Shown piece by piece: positions 25,728-33,986 of a stretch of 57,134 bases of DNA. The stretch is from Bacteroidota bacterium (GTDB lineage: Bacteria > Bacteroidota > Rhodothermia > Rhodothermales > UBA10348): NCBI GenBank assembly GCA_029262855.1, contig JAJCYP010000061.1, positions 1-57,134 on the forward strand. Reading direction: 5' to 3'. The position numbers and the translations under genes were made by a program. Below the pieces are notes generated by a model, which saw nothing but the letters and a program-made list of their open reading frames with translations, ran no database searches and was not told the DNA's origin. How positions within the stretch are numbered: position 1 is the first letter of the stretch; every line of letters begins with the position of its first letter.

Positions 25728-26284
25728 AGCCCGTGCCCGCGAAGCTGCGAGAGCAACGAGGCCACCAGTTCCCTGGGCCGCTTGTCGGCTGTCCAGACGA
25801 AATGCAGGTCCGCCTGGGCATACGCCGGGCGTCGTGCCTCCAGCAATTCGCTTACCCTCGCCCGCAATGCCTCGCCCTGAAGCATCATTCCGTCTGCACC
25901 CAGCAGCAGCGGACGATGACTCTTTCTTGCAAGCCGGGTGCTGAGAATTCTTGCGGGCACGTCCAGCCAGACGGTGGTGCCTGATGATCGAAGCATTTCC
26001 CGATTCTCCTCCGACAGATAGGCTCCGCCGCCCAGGGCAACCACGACCGGCTTTGCCTGTCCGGTCACGGCCTCGAGGACTCGGCGCTCCAGTGTGCGAA
26101 AGTGAGCTTCCCCAAACCGGGAAAACACCTGGGAGACCGAGAGGCCTGAATCCGCCTCGATCAACGTATCGAGATCCTGGAACTCCCAGCCCAGGCTCTT
26201 GGCCAGCAGGGGACCAAGCTTGGACTTCCCGCTCCCCATAAAACCGGTCAGGTAGACGCGCGTATGGGGCCTGCTTTGATTCAC
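25724..26284 (-). CDS. aroK: Shikimate kinase
   Basis: 186 residues from the GTG at 26284. The P-loop is YLTGFMGSGKSKLG (about residues 10-23), followed by FQDLDTLIEADSGLSVSQVF with the shikimate-binding Asp. FRTLERRVL and VVALGGGAYL complete the binding site, and a lid region with RPLL follows. It phosphorylates shikimate on the route to chorismate; aroA for the next step is at 48817-50112. I chose GTG because conserved sequence begins eight residues later and any ATG further up would run deep into truA antisense. The start codon is only 11 bases from the truA ATG on the other strand. It is coupled to recQ downstream. Confidence 0.93.
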   Translation of the reverse strand: MNQSRPHTRVYLTGFMGSGKSKLGPLLAKSLGWEFQDLDTLIEADSGLSVSQVFSRFGEAHFRTLERRVLEAVTGQAKPVVVALGGGAYLSEENREMLRSSGTTVWLDVPARILSTRLARKSHRPLLLGADGMMLQGEALRARVSELLEARRPAYAQADLHFVWTADKRPRELVASLLSQLRGHGL

Positions 26285-26295
26285 GGATTTGGTCA

Positions 26296-27054
26296 ATGGG
26301 GAGATTTCGCGCGACGGTCGAGTATGACGGAACGGGGTGGCACGGATGGCAAACACAGCCTGGAGCCCCCACCATTCAGGAGAGTCTGGAGGCTGCTCTC
26401 GCAACCGTTCTCCGGACGCGGGTTTCCGTGGTGGGTTCCGGACGGACGGACGCGGGCGTACACGCCACGGGTCAGGTGGTTCACTTTGATCTGGATGCGG
26501 ACGTGGAACCTGATGCCCTCCAAGGTCGGGTGAATGGACTCCTGCCGCGGTCCATCGCGGTGCGTGACGTGAGCGCGACGCATGCCGGATTTCACGCTCG
26601 CTACGACGCCGTGCTCCGGACCTATCACTATCACGTCTCGGAGCATCCCGTCGCTATCGGAAGGAGCACGCGCGTACACCTGCGACCTGTGCCAGACTGG
26701 GACCGGATGAATCGGGCCGCATTGTCTCTGGTCCGGCAGACCGACTTCTCGGCGTTTTGCAGAACGGCGTCTGCCACGACAAACCGTATCTGCGACGTGT
26801 CACGCGCGACTTGGGAGAGAATGCCTGATGACGGACACTGGCGCTTCGTGGTCTCCGCAGACCGCTTCCTTCACGGCATGGTCCGCGCGTTTGTGGGGAC
26901 CCTGCTGGAAATCGGTTCCGGAAAGCGGGACGAGGATGACCTTCAGCGGGCTCTCGAGTCCCGAGACCGCCGGGAGGCGGGCCCTGCGGCTCCTGCCAGA
27001 GGGCTGATCCTGGCCAGAGTGGACTATGCCGCCGAAGGGATAGTATTTCCGTAA
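26296..27054 (+). CDS. truA: tRNA pseudouridine synthase A
   Basis: 252 residues. The N-terminal FRATVEYDGTGWHGWQ and the catalytic segment VVGSGRTDAGVHATGQV with the nucleophilic Asp (about residue 52) are diagnostic of TruA. FHARYDAVLRTYHYHV and FSAFCR follow, and the C-terminal RFLHGMVRAFVGTLLEIG is also typical. It modifies U38-40 in the anticodon arm of many tRNAs. The gene starts 11 bases from the divergent aroK start, so the promoter of each gene must lie within the other. Confidence 0.97.
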   Translation: MGRFRATVEYDGTGWHGWQTQPGAPTIQESLEAALATVLRTRVSVVGSGRTDAGVHATGQVVHFDLDADVEPDALQGRVNGLLPRSIAVRDVSATHAGFHARYDAVLRTYHYHVSEHPVAIGRSTRVHLRPVPDWDRMNRAALSLVRQTDFSAFCRTASATTNRICDVSRATWERMPDDGHWRFVVSADRFLHGMVRAFVGTLLEIGSGKRDEDDLQRALESRDRREAGPAAPARGLILARVDYAAEGIVFP

Positions 27055-27192
27055 GACCCTTCCGTCATTCGCCGGCCCAATTCAGCAATCGACCGGACGG
27101 ATCACACCCGAGGCAAGTTTTTCTCGCCTCCGTTCGTCGTCTTCAGTTACGTTTATGGCTAACCTCGCCGATCGACTGCTGCCCGTCCCAGG

Positions 27193-28653
27193 ATGGGTGG
27201 CAACCCTTTCCCTCTCGACTCTATGAGTTCTCTCCCCGGCATGACTTTCCCCACGCTGCCCGGCGGTGCCGTTTTTCCTGGAGGGCCTTCGAGGACCGGC
27301 AAGGCCGCCTTCGGAGGCATCGGCGGAAAGGCTTGCCTGTTTCTGTGTCTGTTCACCGTGGTCTCGACGGGCTGCGACCGCCCCTTTGTCGAGCAATCCG
27401 TTCCCACCATCGAGGTTGTGAGCCCCGATCCGGGGATTGTTCAGGAGGAGGCCGCAGTGACCCTGTTGGTTAAGGCCAACTCATTCAGATCGGTGGAACG
27501 GATTACCCTCGGCGGCACCCCGTTCGAGAGGCTCGGCGATGGTACGTGGCGAGTTGAGCTTGAGCTGCAGCCCGGCATCAATCGCCTGATCCTCGAATCG
27601 TTCGACTCGGACGATGTTGCCGGGCTTGATACCGTCCAGTACCTTCACCAGTCCATCTCCAGTCAGGTGGGAGTACTGATCTTCCCGGATCCCCGCGGCG
27701 GTCACACGGCGAACATGCTCCCGAACGGAGATTTGATCCTGGTTGGCGGGTCTCGAACCACATTCACGCGGGCCGAGTCGCACGTCTTCATGCTCCCGAT
27801 CGGAGGGGCCCGTATCATCCTCGTGGACGCCCGGCTCAACTTCGCGCGGCTGGGCCACACCACGACCCTCCTTCCAGACGGCCGCCTGCTCATTGCCGGA
27901 GGCGTTTCCGTGCCACGCATGGAGTCCGTTGCCGACCTCGTGGAGACGCCCGAGGTCTTCAACCCGGCGACGGGAGTCATGACCGCCCTCGTGCTCGAGG
28001 GCGATCCCATTCGGAGGGCCTTCCACACGGCCGAGGTGTACTCATCGACCGGAGGCGTTGTCCTGACTCTCCTGGGCGGAACCGGCGACGTCACTTACCA
28101 ACCCGTGTCGGAAATCGGTGTACGCAGTGACGTCCGATCCTTTCAACTTGTCGGAGACACCCTGAGAGCGTTGAGTCCGGCGATTGGCCCTTTTGTCGAC
28201 CTCTTGACGGGTCACACCCAGACGCCACTCGCGAACCAACCTCCCGGTGTACCTACCCGTCAGCTGATTACCGGCGCAATCTATCTTCCGGCAGGCGTCG
28301 AGGAACACACGTTCGTGCTCGATCCGCGAAGCCCCCTCGGGTTCGAATTTGAGGATCTTGATCCGCCGCCCATCCTGCGAACCGAGCACGCGGCCGCTCT
28401 GATGGCCCCTGGAAGGGTTATTCGTATCTCCGGACTGACTACGATAGACATGCCCTCAGAGTCCTCGGCCGACATCTACGACGACACGCTGGGACGATTT
28501 CTGACGTTCGGGGCTGAAAGCGCGTTTACTCCTGTCGCTCGAAACCTCCAAACCGCAACAAATGTGGGCGGAGGCCGAATACTGGTCCTCGGTGGATTCG
28601 ATGAAAGGGGAACCGCCCTCTTCACCGCCGAATACATCACCTACGATCTCTAG
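27193..28653 (+). CDS. Kelch-like repeat lipoprotein
   Basis: Up to 486 residues. A hydrophobic segment ends in a lipobox (LFLCLFTVVSTGC, Cys at about residue 61). The mature protein has an Ig-like domain (about 70-150) and then kelch/galactose-oxidase-like blades marked by HTANMLPNGDLILVGGS, HTTTLLPDGRLLIAGGV and GGGRILVLGGF. It is probably an outer-membrane or surface protein of unknown ligand. The start is uncertain: ATGs at 27193, 27223 and 27241 all leave a long N-terminal region before the hydrophobic segment and none has a good SD. The preceding 138-base gap contains TACGTTTA, a possible -7 element. Confidence 0.72.
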   Translation: MGGNPFPLDSMSSLPGMTFPTLPGGAVFPGGPSRTGKAAFGGIGGKACLFLCLFTVVSTGCDRPFVEQSVPTIEVVSPDPGIVQEEAAVTLLVKANSFRSVERITLGGTPFERLGDGTWRVELELQPGINRLILESFDSDDVAGLDTVQYLHQSISSQVGVLIFPDPRGGHTANMLPNGDLILVGGSRTTFTRAESHVFMLPIGGARIILVDARLNFARLGHTTTLLPDGRLLIAGGVSVPRMESVADLVETPEVFNPATGVMTALVLEGDPIRRAFHTAEVYSSTGGVVLTLLGGTGDVTYQPVSEIGVRSDVRSFQLVGDTLRALSPAIGPFVDLLTGHTQTPLANQPPGVPTRQLITGAIYLPAGVEEHTFVLDPRSPLGFEFEDLDPPPILRTEHAAALMAPGRVIRISGLTTIDMPSESSADIYDDTLGRFLTFGAESAFTPVARNLQTATNVGGGRILVLGGFDERGTALFTAEYITYDL

Positions 28654-28668
28654 CGCTCCTATTCGAAC

Positions 28669-28857
28669 ATGCTTGATGTTCAGCAAATACTACGCTGGTT
28701 GGTGATGGCCATCGTTGCGATGGTCGCCATCGTTGTGCTCGGTGTGATTTTGAAGGTGGCCGCCTTCATGTTGCCCTATGCCATCAAGGGCCTGATCATT
28801 CTTCTCGTGGTGGCGATTGTGCTTCGGCTCATTACTGCCGTCAGAGCAAAGCGATAG
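28669..28857 (+). CDS. Small two-helix membrane protein
   Basis: 62 residues consisting almost entirely of two hydrophobic helices (about 10-33 and 38-58) with a basic end (RAKR). No family recognised. The ATG lies 15 bases after the kelch-like gene stop, so it is likely co-transcribed. Hydrophobic pattern and spacing support a real gene, but small size leaves doubt. Confidence 0.5.
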   Translation: MLDVQQILRWLVMAIVAMVAIVVLGVILKVAAFMLPYAIKGLIILLVVAIVLRLITAVRAKR

Positions 28858-28950
28858 CACTTTGCGAGTCCTGGAAGCCGGAGCCTCTATGGCCGGCGGG
28901 GCGTACCTTGGCGAGTCGAGTCATCCCTCAATCGTCCGGTTTGGTTATAT

Positions 28951-30183
28951 ATGGCATCTGCCCTGAACGTCCGGTCTGAAACGGGCATTCTACAGGAAGT
29001 AATCGTCCACACTCCGGCGGCGGAGATGGAACTCGTGGCGCCGGACCGGCTGGATGAACTCCTGTTCGAAGACATCCTGTTTGTCGGTCATGCGCGCGAA
29101 GAGCACCTGGTGATGCGCGCGGTGTTCGAGAAGGTTATCGGATCACGCAAGGGTGTCATCGAAATTGCGGATCTACTGGCCAAGGCGTTCCAGGAGGAGC
29201 GCGCCAGGGAGGATTTCGTCGAGCAGCTCTGCGTGGTGAAGCCGGAGCGCAACCTGCAGGCGTTCGCCAAGGACCTCGTGGACCTGGGGGCCTCCGGGCT
29301 TACCGACTTCGCCATGACCGGTGTATCTCCGCTGCCGGTCTATGCCCAACCGCTGCCGAACCTCCTGTTCACACGAGACGTAGCGGCAGTTGTCGGCAAC
29401 TCCCTTGTGCTTTCGCATCCTGCCACGTCTGCCCGAGCACGCGAGAGCCTGATCATGAACGTGGTGGTTTCCCACCACCCACGTTTCGCGCCTCACCGAG
29501 ACCAGGTGATCCGCCTCCCCAAGGGCGTGACATTCGAAGGAGGAGACCTGTTGGTGGCCTCTGACACAACGGTGATCGTGGGATGCTCGGAGCGCACCTC
29601 ATTTGGTGGCGTGGTTTCGCTGGCCCGGGCGCTGTTTGCCCAGACGGACATCGAGAACGTCATCATGGTTGACCTGCCCAACCGGCGGTCCTGCATGCAC
29701 CTGGACACGGTGTTCACGTTCGCCGAACAGGACCTGTGCGTAGCCTACCCGCCAATCATCGAAGCGTACGGCCTCAACAACGTGGTCTGTTTCCGGCCGG
29801 GAACGGGAGACACGAGTCTGGAGTGCCACACGTTCGAGAACCTGAAAAGCGCGATCGAAGAGATTCTGGGACGCTCGTTCACGTTTGTGGCCTGCGGCGG
29901 CGATGACCCCCTGAACCAGCAACGCGAGCAGTGGACCGACGGCGCGAATTTTTTCGCACTCGCTCCTGGCGTCGTGATCGGCTACGAACGCAACAATCGC
30001 ACATTCGACGCCATGGGACGTCACGGGTATCGCGTGGTTGAAGCGAAGAGTTTTCTGGAGTACCACCGCGAGAGCCACTTCGACCCCAAACAGAAGTTGG
30101 CCATCAAGCTGGAAGGCAATGAACTCTCGCGCGGCCGCGGCGGGCCACGCTGCATGACTATGCCCCTGCGCCGGGCTGACTAG
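28951..30183 (+). CDS. arcA: Arginine deiminase
   Basis: 410 residues. Typical motifs are present in order: LNVRSETGILQEVIVHTP near the start, LLFTRDVAAV, the catalytic VTFEGGDLLV, NRRSCMHLDTVFTF with the active-site His and Asp, and near the end the nucleophilic Cys in GRGGPRCMTMPL. The enzyme converts arginine to citrulline and ammonia. The usual partners arcB and arcC are not adjacent, so a complete ATP-yielding arginine deiminase pathway cannot be claimed from this window; nitrogen or acid stress roles are alternatives. It stands 93 bases after the small membrane gene with no clear SD, only TTATAT directly before ATG. Confidence 0.95.
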   Translation: MASALNVRSETGILQEVIVHTPAAEMELVAPDRLDELLFEDILFVGHAREEHLVMRAVFEKVIGSRKGVIEIADLLAKAFQEERAREDFVEQLCVVKPERNLQAFAKDLVDLGASGLTDFAMTGVSPLPVYAQPLPNLLFTRDVAAVVGNSLVLSHPATSARARESLIMNVVVSHHPRFAPHRDQVIRLPKGVTFEGGDLLVASDTTVIVGCSERTSFGGVVSLARALFAQTDIENVIMVDLPNRRSCMHLDTVFTFAEQDLCVAYPPIIEAYGLNNVVCFRPGTGDTSLECHTFENLKSAIEEILGRSFTFVACGGDDPLNQQREQWTDGANFFALAPGVVIGYERNNRTFDAMGRHGYRVVEAKSFLEYHRESHFDPKQKLAIKLEGNELSRGRGGPRCMTMPLRRAD

Positions 30184-30206
30184 CGCCCACTGAAGGCATC
30201 GGTAGG

Positions 30207-30698
30207 ATGGACGATTTGCTCAATCCCCACAGGAAGTGGATGAAAGCCGCGCTGCGGGAAGCTGAACGCGCTTTCGAGGCAGACGAGGTACCCGTGGGTG
30301 CCGTTGTGGTCCGGGGAAACGTGATTGTGGGCCGGGGGCACAACATGGTGGAACGCCTGGAAGACCCCACTGCGCACGCAGAACTCATCGCCATCACGGC
30401 CGCCTGTTCGACCATGGGCACCAAGAACCTCACCGGGTGCACACTCTACGTCACCCTTGAGCCGTGCCCCATGTGTGCAGGCGCAACCGTGCTGTCCCGC
30501 CTGGACCGAATCGTATTCGGGGCCTTTGACGAGAAGGCCGGGGCGGCCTCCACCCTGTTCAACATCCCGCAGGATCCCCGACTCAACCATCGGGCGGAGA
30601 TCATCTCGGGAATCGAGGAGGAGCGGTGCGCCGAGTTGCTGCAGGAGTTCTTCCGGCGTAAGCGCACCCAGGGCGGGGACCTGACACGTGATGCTTGA
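30207..30698 (+). CDS. tadA: tRNA-specific adenosine deaminase
   Basis: 163 residues. The zinc-dependent deaminase core shows DPTAHAELIAI (His ligand and catalytic Glu, about residue 55) and LEPCPMCAGA (two Cys ligands, about residues 90-93). VPVGAVVVRGN and the helix FDEKAGAASTLFNI, which is typical for TadA, support tRNA substrate use over free cytidine. It makes inosine at the wobble position of tRNA-Arg. The 3' end overlaps the ypdA start by a few bases. Confidence 0.95.
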   Translation: MDDLLNPHRKWMKAALREAERAFEADEVPVGAVVVRGNVIVGRGHNMVERLEDPTAHAELIAITAACSTMGTKNLTGCTLYVTLEPCPMCAGATVLSRLDRIVFGAFDEKAGAASTLFNIPQDPRLNHRAEIISGIEEERCAELLQEFFRRKRTQGGDLTRDA

Positions 30699-31710
30699 CG
30701 CGGTCATTGTCGGCGCCGGTCCGGTCGGACTGGCGTGTGCCATCGCATGCAAGAGGGCCGGCTTGGCCATCCGAGTTGTGGAGAAGGGCGCGCTGGTGAA
30801 CTCCCTGATCGGATATCCGACGAACATGGAGTTTTTTTCGACTCCTGAACTGCTTGAGATTGGCGATCATCCGTTCGCGACCAGCCGCTACAAGCCGCTA
30901 CGCGAAGAAGCTCTGGACTACTATCGGCGGGTGGCTGAGGCGGAGTCTCTCGACCTGTCCCTGTTTACGCGGGTCACGGGAGTTGAGGGCCACGTTGGGG
31001 ATTTTCGGGTTCGCACGGAATCCGCGAGACCTGGCGCGGGTCTGGGCGAGGACCTGGGGGCGGATCCGGGTGCGGGTCCGGGCGCCGAATTGAACGCCCG
31101 CGCCGTCATCGTCTCCACGGGTTTTTTTGATGTCGCCAACCTGCTCAACGTGCCCGGGGAGGATCTTCCGAAGGTCTCCCACTACTACAAGGAGCCGTAT
31201 CGATTCGCAGGGCAGCGTGTCCTGGTGATTGGGGCCAAGAATTCCGCGGCAAAGGCCGCTCTCCAGTGTCGGCGCAACGGGGCCGAAGTGACGATGGCCA
31301 TACGTGGCCCCGCCATCTCCGACCGTGTGAAGTACTGGCTACGGCCGGATCTGGAGAATCGGATTGCCGAGGGATCCATCCGGGCCTACTTCAATGCGGC
31401 CGTATCCCGCATCACGCCTACCGAGGTACTCCTGCAGACTCCCGATGGCGCAGTCGAGCTACAGAACGACTTTGTGCTCGCCATGACCGGCTATCGCCCC
31501 GACTATCCCTTCCTCAGGGAACTGGGTATCGAGGAGACGGATGATGAGGCCCGGACGCCTGTCTACAACCCTGAGACGCTCGAAACCAACCGGCCGGGCG
31601 TTTTCCTGGCAGGAACTGTGTGTGGGGGCCTCAGGACTGGCCGGTGGTTTATCGAGAACGGACGCTTCCACGCGGAGTCGATCGTTCGACGCCTGACCGG
31701 AAAGACCTGA
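30691..31710 (+). CDS. ypdA: YpdA-type putative bacillithiol disulfide reductase
   Basis: 339 residues of a flavin-dependent NAD(P)H oxidoreductase. The N-terminal FAD-binding IVGAGPVGLACAIACKRAG is followed by NSLIGYPTNMEFFSTPELLEIG, which is typical of YpdA. VPGEDLPKVSHYYKEP, the NADPH-binding VLVIGAKNSAAKAAL and a C-terminal GVFLAGTVCGG with the conserved Cys complete it. YpdA reduces oxidised bacillithiol. A Gly/Ala/Pro-rich insertion of about 18 residues near residue 115 is encoded by a 12-base tandem repeat (31034-31081). A GTG at 30688 is an alternative start one codon upstream. The YfiT-like gene at 6890-7414 fits the same thiol system. Confidence 0.9.
   Translation: MLDAVIVGAGPVGLACAIACKRAGLAIRVVEKGALVNSLIGYPTNMEFFSTPELLEIGDHPFATSRYKPLREEALDYYRRVAEAESLDLSLFTRVTGVEGHVGDFRVRTESARPGAGLGEDLGADPGAGPGAELNARAVIVSTGFFDVANLLNVPGEDLPKVSHYYKEPYRFAGQRVLVIGAKNSAAKAALQCRRNGAEVTMAIRGPAISDRVKYWLRPDLENRIAEGSIRAYFNAAVSRITPTEVLLQTPDGAVELQNDFVLAMTGYRPDYPFLRELGIEETDDEARTPVYNPETLETNRPGVFLAGTVCGGLRTGRWFIENGRFHAESIVRRLTGKT
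31034..31081 (+). repeat. 12-bp tandem repeat inside ypdA
   Basis: Four degenerate 12-base units in a row: GCGCGGGTCTGG, GCGAGGACCTGG, GGGCGGATCCGG and GTGCGGGTCCGG. They encode four-residue Gly-Ala/Glu-Gly/Asp-Leu/Pro units in a loop between two strands of the FAD domain. The repeat is in frame, so copy number can change without destroying the protein. Confidence 0.8.
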
Positions 31711-31742
31711 GGCACGGAAAGTTTGCCCCGGCTCCTCGCTGG

Positions 31743-33851
31743 TCACTGCTCGAGCGCGGCCAGGATCTGTTGCGCCACGGGATGCCCTGGCTGGGCCTTG
31801 AGCGCTCTGCGTGCATAGAGCCGTGCTGAGCCATGCTCACCCAATTGGTAGTGCGCCGCTGCTCTGTTCGCGAGCGCGTCCGCGTAGTCCGGGGACGCCC
31901 GGATGGCTCGTTCCAGATAGGGAATGGCCCGGTCATACTCCCGGGAGTTGACGTAGTAGGCCCCAAGGTTTCCAAGAGCGACCGGGTTGTCGGGGGCCAG
32001 GAGCACCGCTTGTTCAAACGCGAACCGCGTGCTGTCGGGCTGTCCAAGCTGTCCGTAAACAGCTCCGAGATTGCCCCAGATCTGCGGATCTCGGGGCTCA
32101 AGCTTGACCGCCTCCAGAAGCGATCGTCGAGCCTGTGCAAGTTGGCCTGATCTCGCAAGGGCTGTGCCCAGATTGTAGCTGGCGGCTGCAAGCCACGGCT
32201 CCTGCTCGGTGGCCCTCCGGTAGGCCTCGGTTGCCTCCTGCAGTCGTCCTTGGGACTCCAGAAACCGACCATAATTAACCCAGATGTCTGCGCGGGCAGG
32301 TTGGGCCGCCAACGCCCTTCCGTAGGCCTCCTCGGCTACGGCCAGCTCACCGCCGGTGGCCTCAAGCGCCTGCGCGAACGCATTGAGGAGTTCGGGGACG
32401 TCTCCGTCGAGCCGGATTGCCGCGCCAAGACCTTCAAGCGCGGCACGGGGGTCTCCCAGTTCCAGCCGCGCGAGGCCTCGCAGGAAGTGCGCCTCGCCGT
32501 GAAGGTCGCCCTGGCGCGCCAGACTGTCGAGCAGTGCGGCCCCTTCCCCGAGCAAGGCGGCATCGGCACGCTGGCGGCCAAGGATCACCAATGCCATGCC
32601 CTCATACTCGGTCCGGCCATCCTCGGGCCAGTACGACTCCAGTCTGCCGGCTTCAGTTGGTGCGGGACTGGCCACTTCCCTGCTCGAGACGACGCGGATC
32701 CTGTGATCAGTGAAGGATGAGTGCGGAGCCTCCGATGCCTCGATCCGGGGCATATGACAATCAACGCAGTTTGCCTCGGCGCCGGGATGCGACGGCAGCA
32801 CGGACAGTGCTGGCGAAGCGTGGCAGGTCAGGCACGTCTGATTGAAGTAGGCCGGGCCGCTGGCACGAAACCCCCCGTGGGGGTCATGGCACGTCGTGCA
32901 CTCGAAGGAGCCACTCCGCGCAACGGTCTCGATGAAGCATGCACTCTGCCTCATCCGGTCGGCGTGCGAAATCACGCCGATCTCAGTGCCCAGATCGGGT
33001 TCGGGAACCGAGTACATCGCAACAAAAGCGGACAGGTCGTGGGACGGCCTGAAGTCGAACGCCTCGTTGCCCTCCCGCAGTACCGACACGGTTGTATGCA
33101 GGTGGCACTGCTGGCAGACATCCAGTCGCCGTTCCAGGTTCAGATGAGCCGGATTCACGATGGTCGCGTCAATCTCGGTCAGGGGCTCCGGCACCGCCAA
33201 TCGCTCGGAAACGTGGAGGGCGCCTGGGCCATGACAACGCTCGCATCCAATTCCCTGCGGGATGTCGACGAACTTCCCGCCGGCGAATGGCTCTGCCTCG
33301 GTATAATCGTTGTGACACGCCATGCACCGCTCGGGGACTTTGCGGTCAAAGCGCTTGTTCGCCACCTGATACCCGGGGCTGAAGTCCCAGCGCTCCTTTT
33401 GCGTGTACCATGTGAGCGGGAGTTCATAGAGGAAGCCCTCGCTGTCATCGAAATACGTTCTGGCGGCCGTGCCGCTTCCCATTACGTACTTCATCCTCCG
33501 CTCCAGGGTGTGAATCACCCGTCCCCCTCGATCCTGGAGCTCTTCCACCTGGACGACGGAATCGCCGCGGCGCTCTGCCCGGTAGCGATAGCCGTTCGCA
33601 CGATCCACGATCCATGGCCCCGGCAGGGTCTCGACGGTGTTGTGGGCGGTCAGCTCGTAGAACGAGTTCGCCATTCCGTGCTCCTGAAATCCGGAGTACT
33701 GGTCCTCGTGACAGGAGGCACAGGCCGCAGCACCCACGTATCCGACTGCCGTGTTCGCGTTCAGGAAGGCAGGAGGCGTCGCATCCGAGGGCTGAGACCC
33801 GTCAGAGCAGCCCGCCAGAATCAGGATCGGTATCAGGAGTGCGAACTTCAT
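31743..33851 (-). CDS. Seven-heme c-type cytochrome lipoprotein with TPR domain
   Basis: 702 residues from the ATG at 33851. A lipoprotein signal (MKFALLIPILILAGC, Cys 15) is followed by seven heme-binding CxxCH motifs: CASCH, CMACH, CERCH, CQQCH, CTTCH, CLTCH and CVDCH. After about residue 420 the protein becomes a TPR array with repeats such as YGRALAAQPARADIWVNYG and AYYVNSREYDRAIPYLERA. The layout resembles cytochrome c554-like proteins fused to TPRs. It likely transfers electrons in the periplasm or at the outer membrane while the TPRs bind a partner; the donor and acceptor are unknown. It lies downstream of the PorV-like gene but behind a terminator-like hairpin, so it may be a separate unit. 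Confidence 0.88.
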   Translation of the reverse strand: MKFALLIPILILAGCSDGSQPSDATPPAFLNANTAVGYVGAAACASCHEDQYSGFQEHGMANSFYELTAHNTVETLPGPWIVDRANGYRYRAERRGDSVVQVEELQDRGGRVIHTLERRMKYVMGSGTAARTYFDDSEGFLYELPLTWYTQKERWDFSPGYQVANKRFDRKVPERCMACHNDYTEAEPFAGGKFVDIPQGIGCERCHGPGALHVSERLAVPEPLTEIDATIVNPAHLNLERRLDVCQQCHLHTTVSVLREGNEAFDFRPSHDLSAFVAMYSVPEPDLGTEIGVISHADRMRQSACFIETVARSGSFECTTCHDPHGGFRASGPAYFNQTCLTCHASPALSVLPSHPGAEANCVDCHMPRIEASEAPHSSFTDHRIRVVSSREVASPAPTEAGRLESYWPEDGRTEYEGMALVILGRQRADAALLGEGAALLDSLARQGDLHGEAHFLRGLARLELGDPRAALEGLGAAIRLDGDVPELLNAFAQALEATGGELAVAEEAYGRALAAQPARADIWVNYGRFLESQGRLQEATEAYRRATEQEPWLAAASYNLGTALARSGQLAQARRSLLEAVKLEPRDPQIWGNLGAVYGQLGQPDSTRFAFEQAVLLAPDNPVALGNLGAYYVNSREYDRAIPYLERAIRASPDYADALANRAAAHYQLGEHGSARLYARRALKAQPGHPVAQQILAALEQ

Positions 33852-33916
33852 TTCGTACCAGGCAAACGCGGACTCCGGCACCTCGTTTCGGCCTTCAGCC
33901 AGGCCTGCACGACGTA

Positions 33917-33950
33917 GAAAGGGGCTGACTCCGTCGGAGCCAGCCCCTCT
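33917..33950 (-). terminator. Terminator-like hairpin after the PorV-family gene
   Basis: GGGGCTGACTCC (33921-33932) pairs with GGAGCCAGCCCC (33936-33947) with one A-C mismatch and a 3-base loop. On the minus strand, the direction of the PorV-like gene ending at 33987, it is followed by TTTC. It separates the surface operon from the heme-TPR gene. Confidence 0.7.
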
Positions 33951-33986
33951 CAAGACTCTACAAGTCAGTGTCTAACCCGGATCGAT

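Noticed and set aside
25728-26375. N-terminal extension of the RecQ-type helicase frame
   Set aside because: The extra 216 codons are the out-of-frame shadow of aroK; conserved helicase sequence begins just after the ATG at 25727, which overlaps the aroK stop.
31024-31095. GC-rich repeat in ypdA read as a CRISPR-like or frameshift-causing element
   Set aside because: Units are contiguous without spacers and all are in frame; both flanks match the YpdA family, so the gene is intact.
32721-33917. 398-codon plus-strand frame opposite the heme-TPR gene
   Set aside because: The minus strand has seven CxxCH motifs, a lipobox and TPRs. The plus frame has none of these.
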